A DNA stretch of 5,061 bases from Candidatus Cloacimonadota bacterium (GTDB lineage: Bacteria; Cloacimonadota; Cloacimonadia; Cloacimonadales; TCS61): NCBI GenBank assembly GCA_027858325.1, contig JAQICU010000301.1:1-5061 (forward strand), in the 5' to 3' direction. The notes under the pieces are model-generated. The model was not told where the DNA came from. It searched no databases and saw nothing but the letters and a program-made list of their open reading frames with translations. Position 1 is the first letter of the stretch; every line of letters begins with the position of its first letter. The position numbers and the translations under genes are program-made. Shown piece by piece: positions 1 through 5,061 of the stretch.

Positions 1-30
1 GCTGTAGCCTTCTTCATGCAAGAAAAATGT

Positions 31-48
31 TTGACATAATAATTTAAG
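31..48 (+). promoter_or_regulatory. Possible promoter element ahead of the carbonic anhydrase gene
   Basis: A perfect TTGACA lies at 31-36, about 70 bases before the start codon, and a TTTAAG follows at 43-48. No good TATAAT-like box sits 16-18 bases downstream of the TTGACA; the best candidate around 53-59 matches only about half of the consensus. Similar TTGAC and TAAG pieces precede acs and the last gene, which is the main reason for listing this. The rest of 1-101 is AT-rich leader. The first 36-44 bases are open in two frames (stops at 37-39 and 45-47), so the tail of an upstream gene could be present, but nothing identifies one. Confidence 0.25.
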
Positions 49-101
49 TCGCAATTAAAAGACAAAGTTTATCATAAATAATTATAAATTTTGGAGGGAA
101 A

Positions 102-704
102 ATGACTTTAGCAAAAATGAGTAAAGGTAATGCTATTTTTACAGATAAATTTAAGGAAAATAAAAAACTCTATCTTGATCTTGTTGAAAACGGTCAGCAT
201 CCAAAAGTTCTGTGGGTTGGCTGTTCCGATTCACGCGTAGTTCCGGAATTTATCGTCAATGCTAACGCAGGCGATCTATTCGTGATCCGTAACATTGCAA
301 ATATAATTCCACCAAAAGATGCTGGTGAAAACTGTACAAGTTCTGTTTTGGAATACGCTGTATTAGAACTTAAAATCGAGAATATTATAATTTGCGGACA
401 TACTGGTTGTGGTGGGATAAATGCCTTAATTGATGGGACACCAACAGATTTTAAAATACATGATTGGTTAAAGCATGCATGCCCTGCAAAAGAAACAGCT
501 AAAAATTCTGGAATAGATCCCTTGGAATTGGAAACAATTAAAGAAAATATTTTACTTCAAGCAAAAAACCTTCTAACTTTTGATTACATTGAGAAAAAAC
601 ACAATAAGGGTGAACTAACAATACATAAGTGGTTATATAGAATGAATTCTGGAAAGATCTCATTTTTCGATGAAATCAATAACAAATGGTTTTTATTAAA
701 ATGA
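102..704 (+). CDS. Beta-class carbonic anhydrase
   Basis: Zinc enzyme that interconverts CO2 and bicarbonate in the cytoplasm, supplying bicarbonate to carboxylases or handling CO2 released by decarboxylation. The 200-residue length is normal for the family. Family motifs are in the right order: CSDSR at 41-45, RNIAN at 63-67 and HTGCGG at 100-105. The expected zinc ligands are C41, H100 and C103, and D43 with R45 form the conserved dyad. W38 and G40 just before C41 resemble the bacterial type II enzymes, in which a nearby pocket binds inhibitory bicarbonate; this is a tentative comparison. The C-terminal part (HDWLKHA near 120-126, IHKWLY near 174-179) aligns by eye with CynT/Can-type enzymes. 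There is no signal peptide. The start at 102 is favoured by GGAGGG at 93-98, a rather short 3-base spacing; the next ATG, codon 6 at 117, is the alternative. It stops with TGA and no GC-rich terminator follows. No cyanase or carboxylase gene adjoins it, so its specific partner is unknown. Confidence 0.96.
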   Translation: MTLAKMSKGNAIFTDKFKENKKLYLDLVENGQHPKVLWVGCSDSRVVPEFIVNANAGDLFVIRNIANIIPPKDAGENCTSSVLEYAVLELKIENIIICGHTGCGGINALIDGTPTDFKIHDWLKHACPAKETAKNSGIDPLELETIKENILLQAKNLLTFDYIEKKHNKGELTIHKWLYRMNSGKISFFDEINNKWFLLK

Positions 705-801
705 TATTAGTAGATAATTTTTGTAAAAGTATTTGAATGCGATAAATTGCAGATATTTGGATAAACATTTTTCACAAGTTACATTATTTACAGTAATTAT
801 T

Positions 802-821
802 TATTTTATTTTTATAAAATA
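802..821 (+). repeat. A/T-only hairpin in the carbonic anhydrase-acs gap
   Basis: The gap 705-918 is extremely AT-rich and holds no gene I can support. Within it, TATTTTAT (802-809) and ATAAAATA (814-821) form a perfect 8-bp stem around a TTTT loop. Lacking G or C, it is a weak candidate for a carbonic anhydrase terminator. The tract lies 30-50 bases before the TTGACT box and could equally be an AT-rich UP-like or bent-DNA element for the acs promoter. Its role is inference only; chance is quite possible in such biased sequence. Confidence 0.3.
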
Positions 822-850
822 TTTTAATTGTAATAGAAATTAAAAAATCC

Positions 851-880
851 TTGACTCGTCGATATGTGCCTAAGATTTTG
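851..880 (+). promoter_or_regulatory. Possible acs promoter
   Basis: TTGACT at 851-856 resembles a -35 box (5 of 6). The downstream segment TAAGATTTTG (871-880) can be read either as a poor -10 box or as a degenerate Bacteroidetes-type -7 box (TAnnTTTG), with TTG 19 bases ahead of its 8-base core. Neither reading is convincing alone. The position, about 40-70 bases before the acs start and just downstream of a long A/T tract, is right for a promoter. No obvious CRP or FNR palindrome was found in the gap. Confidence 0.3.
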
Positions 881-918
881 TGCAAGAATTTTTTAATAAC
901 TAAAGGAGGATATACAAG

Positions 919-2901
919 ATGGCAGATAAGACAATTAGTTCGTTAGCAGGTGAAGGAAGAACATTCCCACCACCAGAGAGAATCAAGAAAAATGCTCATA
1001 TTACTACAGATGGGCAGTACAAAGAGATGTGGGACAGATCGGTTAATGACCCGGATGGTTTCTGGTTAGAGCAAGCTGAAACTCTTCATTGGTTCAAAAA
1101 GCCGACAAAAGGTCTCAGATACAATTGGGATACTAAAGGTAGAAAAATCGAGCACACCTGGTTTGAAGATGGAGAAATGAATGTAAGTTACAACTGTTTA
1201 GATAGACATCTAGGAACTCCGATCGAAAATAAAACAGCAATTCTGTGGCAAGGTGAAGAAGAAGACAATGTAAAAAAATACACTTACAAAGAACTTCATT
1301 TAGAAGTCAGTAAATTTGCAAATGTTCTAAAAACAAAAGGAATCCAAAAAGGTGATAGAGTTGCTATTTATATGCCAATGGTTCCTGAATTGGCAATTGT
1401 GATGCTTGCCTGCACCAGAATCGGTGCAATTCACTCAATCATTTTTGGTGGATTTAGTGCAGATGCGATTAAAGGAAGAGTAATCGATTCCGATTGTAAA
1501 ATGCTCATCACATCCAACGTTTCCAATAGAGCTGGAAAACACATCAGATTGAAGGATATTGCTGATAAAGCTCTCAAAGAAACTCCCACTATCGAAAGCG
1601 TAATCGTTACAAAAACAAACGACGAACCTTGTCACATGGAAGAAGGAAGAGATTTTTGGTATGATGATGTAATGGCAGATGCAGATCCAGTTTGCGAAGC
1701 TGTTCATATGAATGCTGAAGATCCGCTTTTCATTCTTTATACTTCCGGTTCTACAGGAAAACCAAAAGGAGTTGTTCACACAACTGCAGGTTACCTAATG
1801 CACACAACTCTCACTCATAAATACATTTTCAATATTCATGAAGATGATGTTTATTGGTGTACAGCGGATATCGGCTGGGTTACAGGTCACAGCTATATTG
1901 TATACGGTCCATTGGCAAACGGTGCAACTTCCGTAATGTTCGAAGGTGTTCCTACTTATCCTGATGCCGGTAGATTCTGGCACATTGTAGAGAAATTTGA
2001 TATTACTGTATTCTACACAGCACCTACTGCAATCCGAGCTTTGATGAGACTTGGAGATGAGTGGGTAGATAAATATAAAATGCCATCTCTTAGAATTCTG
2101 GGAACAGTTGGTGAGCCGATAAATCCTGAAGCTTGGATGTGGTATCATATAAAGGTTGGAAACCAAAATTGTCCGATCGTAGATACTTGGTGGCAAACAG
2201 AGACTGGTGGATTTATGCTTTCACATTTCCCAGGTGCTCATAATTTGAAACCTGGTAGCGCAGGTAGACCATTCTTTGGCGTTGAAACTGCAGTCTTGCG
2301 TGACGATGGTTCCGAATGCGATACAAATGAAGGTGGAAAACTCTGCATCAGAAAACCTTGGCCGGGAATGATGAGAACTATGTGGGGAGATCACGACAGA
2401 TTCATCGACACATATTTCACAATGTTTGATGATATTTATTTCGCTGGAGACGGTTGCCGAGTAGATGAAGATGGTGATCACTGGCTGCTTGGTAGAATTG
2501 ATGACGTGGTTAATGTTTCCGGTCATAGAATTGGAACAGCCGAAGTGGAAAGCGCACTTGTGAGCCATAAAGCTGTAGCAGAAGCAGCGGTAACTCCTAT
2601 TCCTCACGACATCAAGGGACAAGGATTATATGCTTACGTTACACTGGTAGGCAGCGTTGAGGAAACTGAGGAACTTAAGAAAGAACTTATCAAACACGTT
2701 CGTTCTGAGATTGGTCCTATCGCAACTCCAGAAGCAATTCAGTGGGCTCCTGCACTTCCAAAAACACGTTCAGGAAAAATCATGCGTAGAATCCTGAGAA
2801 AAATTGCTGAAAAAGATACAGGTAATCTTGGTGATATTTCAACTCTTGCTGATCCAAGTGTTGTAGAACATCTCATCACAGAGCGTAAGTTGATCAAATA
2901 A
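919..2901 (+). CDS. acs: Acetyl-CoA synthetase (AMP-forming acetate-CoA ligase)
   Basis: Activates acetate with ATP and CoA to acetyl-CoA, AMP and pyrophosphate through an acetyl-AMP intermediate; cytoplasmic. At 660 residues it is full length (bacterial Acs is about 650). Core motifs of the adenylate-forming family are intact: YTSGSTGKPKG at 274-284, GEPINPEAW from 398, WWQTETGG at 424-431, GDGCRVDEDG from 510, GRIDDVVNVSGHRIG from 525, and PKTRSGKIMRR at 614-624. Numbering runs a constant 11 ahead of the Salmonella enzyme, so the known acetate-pocket residues V310, T311, V386 and W414 correspond to V321, T322, V397 and W425, all conserved. This supports acetate, rather than propionate or longer acids, as substrate. 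D511, R526, G535, R537 and the catalytic lysine K620 (K609 in Salmonella) are also present. K620 lies in the PX4GK motif that protein acetyltransferases modify in other bacteria, so acetylation control is possible; no acetylase or deacetylase is in view. AGGAGG at 904-909, 9 bases ahead, fixes the start. A terminator follows 20 bases after the stop. Confidence 0.98.
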   Translation: MADKTISSLAGEGRTFPPPERIKKNAHITTDGQYKEMWDRSVNDPDGFWLEQAETLHWFKKPTKGLRYNWDTKGRKIEHTWFEDGEMNVSYNCLDRHLGTPIENKTAILWQGEEEDNVKKYTYKELHLEVSKFANVLKTKGIQKGDRVAIYMPMVPELAIVMLACTRIGAIHSIIFGGFSADAIKGRVIDSDCKMLITSNVSNRAGKHIRLKDIADKALKETPTIESVIVTKTNDEPCHMEEGRDFWYDDVMADADPVCEAVHMNAEDPLFILYTSGSTGKPKGVVHTTAGYLMHTTLTHKYIFNIHEDDVYWCTADIGWVTGHSYIVYGPLANGATSVMFEGVPTYPDAGRFWHIVEKFDITVFYTAPTAIRALMRLGDEWVDKYKMPSLRILGTVGEPINPEAWMWYHIKVGNQNCPIVDTWWQTETGGFMLSHFPGAHNLKPGSAGRPFFGVETAVLRDDGSECDTNEGGKLCIRKPWPGMMRTMWGDHDRFIDTYFTMFDDIYFAGDGCRVDEDGDHWLLGRIDDVVNVSGHRIGTAEVESALVSHKAVAEAAVTPIPHDIKGQGLYAYVTLVGSVEETEELKKELIKHVRSEIGPIATPEAIQWAPALPKTRSGKIMRRILRKIAEKDTGNLGDISTLADPSVVEHLITERKLIK

Positions 2902-2920
2902 TTGTAAATAAATAAAGTAT

Positions 2921-2959
2921 AGTCGGAATCCTTCTTTTGTTGTGATTCCGGCTTTTCTT
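2921..2959 (+). terminator. Rho-independent terminator of acs
   Basis: A 10-bp stem (2921-2930 with 2944-2953, one G-T pair) closes a 13-base pyrimidine-rich loop and is followed by TTTTCTT. It starts 20 bases after the acs stop codon. The stem core GGAATC/GATTCC is the same six bases found in the inner arms of the repeat at 3005-3083, so it may be a domesticated or decayed copy of that repeat; this is speculation. Confidence 0.82.
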
Positions 2960-3004
2960 GATAAAATGATAAGAGTTCTGAGAGGATCAAGTATCAATAT
3001 TCTA

Positions 3005-3083
3005 CTGCCATTCCCGAGAAATCTGGAATCTGTTTAATATTTTTTCTTCAATATAGATTCCGCATCAAGTGCAGAATGACAGG
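3005..3083 (+). repeat. REP-like element: two hairpins in inverted orientation
   Basis: Left unit 3007-3032 has the form TGYCATTCC...GGAATCT: ATTCC (3010-3014) pairs with GGAAT (3025-3029), and an inner GA/TC pair closes a GAAA tetraloop (3018-3021), with one mismatch in the stem. Right unit 3056-3081 is the same type of unit in reverse: ATTCCGCA (3058-3065) pairs 7 of 8 with TGCAGAAT (3070-3077). The two units also pair with each other: CTGCCATTC with GAATGACAG outside, and a perfect GGAATCT (3025-3031) with AGATTCC (3055-3061) inside, around an AT-rich middle. The unit resembles the short palindrome TGTCATTCC...GGAATCT scattered between genes in many bacteria. It takes up most of the gap between the acs terminator and the transporter. 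The rest of 2960-3121 shows no gene. Confidence 0.7.
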
Positions 3084-3121
3084 ATGTTGATTTTCTACAG
3101 AACTTAAAAAAGGAGACATAA

Positions 3122-4378
3122 ATGACTGAAAAAAAAGTAATGAATCGAAATTTAGTTGTTATCGGTGCAATTATGATCCAGCTCTGCTTGGGAGCGATCT
3201 ATGCTTGGTCAGTTTTTACTAAACCACTTGTAGATGCAGATTGGACGAAAACACAAACTCAAGCTGTATTTGCTGCAGGTCTTGCACTTTTCGCTATCGT
3301 GATGGTAATTGCCGGAAGATTAATGCCGAAACTGGGTCCTAAAAAACTGGCAATGTCCGGTGGAATTGTTTTAGGTCTTGGTTATCTACTTGCAGGACTT
3401 TTTGGTGGAACTAATTTCTGGTTAATTTTCATTTTTGTGGGGATAATCGGTGGATCAGGTATTGGTCTGGCTTATGTTGTACCAATTGCCGTTGGTATGC
3501 GTTGGTTTCCGGATAAAAAGGGACTTATTACAGGTCTGGCAGTTGCCGGTTTTGGTTTTGGTGCAACCCTTTGGGTGAAGTTGGCAGGAACTTGGGGAGG
3601 CTTGATCGAGCATCTTGGTTTGAACACAACTTTCACTATCTACGGTTTTGTCTTTTTCATAGCAGTTTTTATTGGAAGTCTTTGGATGAAATATCCTCCT
3701 GTAGGTTGGAAACCCGAAGGTTGGGAACCTTCTGAAAAAGAGAAGAAAGCAGACGATTCCAAGAAACAAATGAAGAGTGGTGAAATGCTTAAAACTCCTC
3801 AATATTATATGATCTTGCTCACATTTGTCTTTGGTGCAAGTGCTGGACTTATGAGCATCGGACTGATGAAATTATTCCCAATGGAAGCTCTGCAAGCAGC
3901 AGGATATAGTGAGCTTGCAGCTTCAGGAATTGCCGGTACGGCTATGGCAGTATTTTTCTCTCTCGCAAATGGCTTGGGACGAATTGCCTGGGGTGCTATA
4001 AGTGATAAATTAGGCAGAAAGACATCCATCGCTGTAATGATGTTTACTCAAGGTATTTTTGTGATCCTGTTCCAATGGATCGCCGGAACTCCTGCTCTGC
4101 TTTATTTGGGAGCTGCACTTATCGGTTTCAATTTCGGTGGAAACTTCGCACTCTTCCCCACTATCACGGCAGATACTTTCGGAACAAAATACATCGGACA
4201 AAATTATGGCTGGGTTTTCCTCGCTTACGGAATCGGTGGAATATTTGGACCGATCATGGGTGGAAAATTGGGAGATATGAATAATTTCTCTCTTGCTTTC
4301 ATCATTTGCGGTGTTCTGTGTATTGCTGCAGCCGGTATTATTCTCGGCGTGAAACCACCTAAACAAAAATTAGCTTAA
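3122..4378 (+). CDS. MFS transporter, oxalate/formate antiporter (OFA) family
   Basis: Inner-membrane carrier for a small monocarboxylate or dicarboxylate; the substrate cannot be read from sequence. Its 418 residues give 12 predicted helices in two sets of six: roughly 10-32, 47-67, 76-95, 98-125, 134-155 and 169-189, then 228-250, 264-286, 300-319, 323-346, 361-381 and 389-410. A charged central loop at 190-227 contains the PPVGWKPEGWEP pattern typical of the OFA branch. Other family marks are LGAIYAWSVF at 23-32, RWFPDKKGLITG at 127-138, NGLGRIAWGAISDKLGRK at 283-300 (the MFS loop motif) and GFNFGGNFALFP at 335-346. R287 and K356 are candidate anion-binding charges by analogy with OxlT R272 and K355; I did not align them rigorously. 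By eye it is also close to E. coli YhjX. AGGAG at 3111-3115, 6 bases before the ATG, supports this start; codon 7 (3140) is a less likely alternative. Next to acs, an acetate or other short-acid role is plausible but unproven. The acs terminator separates it from acs. Confidence 0.92.
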   Translation: MTEKKVMNRNLVVIGAIMIQLCLGAIYAWSVFTKPLVDADWTKTQTQAVFAAGLALFAIVMVIAGRLMPKLGPKKLAMSGGIVLGLGYLLAGLFGGTNFWLIFIFVGIIGGSGIGLAYVVPIAVGMRWFPDKKGLITGLAVAGFGFGATLWVKLAGTWGGLIEHLGLNTTFTIYGFVFFIAVFIGSLWMKYPPVGWKPEGWEPSEKEKKADDSKKQMKSGEMLKTPQYYMILLTFVFGASAGLMSIGLMKLFPMEALQAAGYSELAASGIAGTAMAVFFSLANGLGRIAWGAISDKLGRKTSIAVMMFTQGIFVILFQWIAGTPALLYLGAALIGFNFGGNFALFPTITADTFGTKYIGQNYGWVFLAYGIGGIFGPIMGGKLGDMNNFSLAFIICGVLCIAAAGIILGVKPPKQKLA

Positions 4379-4394
4379 ATAATTTTTCTTATTG

Positions 4395-4421
4395 AAAGAG
4401 GCTGTCATCAGCCTCTTTTTT
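4395..4421 (+). terminator. Rho-independent terminator of the transporter gene
   Basis: AAAGAGGCTG (4395-4404) pairs perfectly with CAGCCTCTTT (4409-4418) around a TCAT loop and runs into six T (4416-4421). It begins 17 bases after the transporter stop and separates that gene from the next one. The A-rich left flank pairs with the T tract, so it could also act weakly on the other strand, but no gene converges on it here. Confidence 0.92.
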
Positions 4422-4486
4422 ATATTTTGTAGTTTGATATCTATTTCAGATAGAATTATCGGATTAGTTTTGATAAATGTAATTTC

Positions 4487-4502
4487 TTGACACTTAAGTT
4501 TG
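4487..4502 (+). promoter_or_regulatory. Possible promoter of the phosphate butyryltransferase-like gene
   Basis: TTGACA at 4487-4492 is followed almost at once by TAAGTTTG (4495-4502), an exact match to the TAnnTTTG -7 box known from Bacteroidetes; a TTTTG lies 22 bases upstream of it at 4468-4472, near the expected -33 position. Read instead as a sigma-70 -35 box, TTGACA has no good -10 partner 16-18 bases downstream. The site lies 38-53 bases before the start codon and just after the preceding terminator, which is where a promoter is needed. Which reading is correct is open. Confidence 0.3.
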
Positions 4503-4530
4503 TGTTCTGCTTTCAGTAAAAAAATATTTC

Positions 4531-4536
4531 GGGGGG
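4531..4536 (+). promoter_or_regulatory. Unusual all-G ribosome binding site
   Basis: Six G in a row sit 3 bases before the ATG at 4540. The carbonic anhydrase gene has the same layout but with GGAGGG, so this looks like GGAGGG with the A changed to G. Pairing with the 16S tail would include one G-U pair in place of A-U. A run of six G is also a place where length can slip, in the cell or in sequencing. Confidence 0.55.
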
Positions 4537-4539
4537 AAA

Positions 4540-5061
4540 ATGGCTATTAAAAAATTAGAAGATTTGATCAAGCTTGTGCAAAAGAAACCAAAGAAAAGAG
4601 TTGTCGTTGCATATGGACAAGATGAAAGTACAATTCTCGCCACAAAAAGAGCTATTGAACTTAAGTTTGCTGAATTCACTCTTATTGGAGATAAAAAAGT
4701 TATAGCTAAAATCTGCGTTGATCATGATATTGATCCCGAAATTTACACAATCATTCACGAACCTGACGAACTAGAATCCGGTAAAAAAGCAATAGCACTT
4801 GTGAATAGTGGCAAAGGTGATGTCCTAATGAAAGGTATGATCTCAACGGACAAATTATTGAGATGTATGTTAGATAAAGAAAATGGAGTAATGTTACCAC
4901 ATGCAACTTTATCGCATATTTCCATTGCAGAGATTCCCAATTATCATAAACTTCTTATTTTTACTGACGCCGCCTTCATTCCCAGACCGAATATAGAACA
5001 AAAAATTGCTTTGACAAATTATGTGATTGATACTGCTAGAAGAATTGGTGTGAAAAGACCT
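4540..5061 (+). CDS. ptb: Phosphate butyryltransferase-like acyltransferase, N-terminal part (cut by window end)
   Basis: The frame is open from ATG 4540 to the last base: 174 codons, no stop. Proteins of this PTA/PTB family are usually about 300 residues, so some 125 residues lie beyond the window. It would transfer an acyl group between CoA and phosphate (butyryl-CoA plus phosphate to butyryl-phosphate plus CoA, or a shorter or branched acyl), in the cytoplasm. Supporting motifs are LMKGMIST at 96-103 (Ptb-type; acetate-specific Pta has a different sequence here), LDKENGV at 111-117, LSHISIAEIPNYHKLLIFTDAAF at 124-146, and the start of the C-terminal half, K155 to IGVKRP at 169-174. Ptb and Pta are hard to separate from a partial sequence, and the family includes enzymes with other acyl preferences. 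Ptb genes are commonly followed by butyrate or another acyl kinase, which here would lie outside the window. The start is fixed by the G-rich site directly upstream and by the normal N-terminus; a terminator and probable promoter precede it, so it likely begins a new transcript. Confidence 0.85.
   Translation, partial: MAIKKLEDLIKLVQKKPKKRVVVAYGQDESTILATKRAIELKFAEFTLIGDKKVIAKICVDHDIDPEIYTIIHEPDELESGKKAIALVNSGKGDVLMKGMISTDKLLRCMLDKENGVMLPHATLSHISIAEIPNYHKLLIFTDAAFIPRPNIEQKIALTNYVIDTARRIGVKRP

Noticed and set aside
1..47. Possible tail of an upstream gene, open in two frames to stops at 37-39 and 45-47
   Set aside because: Only 12-14 codons are visible, with no recognisable motif; open frames this short are expected by chance.
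705..760. Terminator directly after the carbonic anhydrase gene
   Set aside because: No GC-containing stem followed by a T run can be found; only A/T-rich sequence is present.
1435..2622. Three long minus-strand open frames opposite acs (114 and 133 codons)
   Set aside because: They lie wholly inside acs, are rich in Cys, Ser and Ile as antisense shadows usually are, and match no family I recognise.
2739..2990. Minus-strand open frame of 83 codons over the acs end and its terminator
   Set aside because: Most of it is antisense to conserved acs sequence and the rest runs through the terminator hairpin; no family resemblance.
2958..3000. TTGATA (2958-2963) as a promoter for the transporter gene
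   Set aside because: No -10 box at a suitable distance (the bases 17 downstream are AGAGGA), and it overlaps the terminator T tract.
3087..3115. TTGATT (3087-3092) as a -35 box of the transporter gene
   Set aside because: The implied transcript start would fall at or after the ribosome site, leaving no room for AGGAG in the mRNA.
3455..4366. Minus-strand frames and a plus-strand frame (4075-4284) inside the transporter gene
   Set aside because: They are out of frame with a clearly conserved MFS protein and have no convincing start region or motif.
4494..4940. Minus-strand frames near the right edge
   Set aside because: They overlap the partial Ptb-like gene, whose plus-strand frame has recognisable family motifs and a ribosome site.

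Overview
The window holds four protein genes, all on the + strand, with AT-rich gaps between them. In order they are a beta-class carbonic anhydrase, acetyl-CoA synthetase (acs), a 12-helix MFS transporter of the oxalate/formate antiporter (OFA) type, and the first 174 codons of a phosphate butyryltransferase-like enzyme that runs off the right edge. It reads as core acetate and short-chain-acid metabolism of a bacterium. I see no mobile gene, CRISPR array, tRNA or rRNA, and no previously undescribed gene system.

Layout: 1-101 is a leader with a TTGACA box and a strong ribosome site. 102-704 is the carbonic anhydrase. 705-918 is a very AT-rich gap with an A/T-only hairpin and a possible acs promoter. 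919-2901 is acs, closed by a rho-independent terminator (2921-2959). 2960-3121 is dominated by a two-hairpin, inverted REP-like repeat (3005-3083). 3122-4378 is the transporter, closed by a second clean terminator (4395-4421). 4422-4539 carries a possible promoter and an odd all-G ribosome site. 4540-5061 is the partial acyl-phosphate transferase. The two terminators suggest that acs, the transporter and the last gene are separate transcription units, though read-through is possible.

How the genes may work together (inference): the transporter would move a small carboxylate (acetate, formate, oxalate or pyruvate class), Acs would activate acetate to acetyl-CoA with ATP, and the Ptb-like enzyme would interconvert acyl-CoA and acyl-phosphate, normally with an acyl kinase that may lie just downstream. 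Carbonic anhydrase supplies bicarbonate or CO2 for carboxylating and decarboxylating steps.

Organism: the genome is AT-rich, Shine-Dalgarno sites are strong (AGGAGG, GGAGGG, AGGAG), and the genes fit an anaerobe using short-chain acids. One gene has a TAnnTTTG box like the -7 element of Bacteroidetes, but strong Shine-Dalgarno sites are not typical of that group. A member of a neighbouring FCB-type candidate phylum such as Cloacimonadota is possible; this is a weak guess from overall character, not a demonstrated placement.
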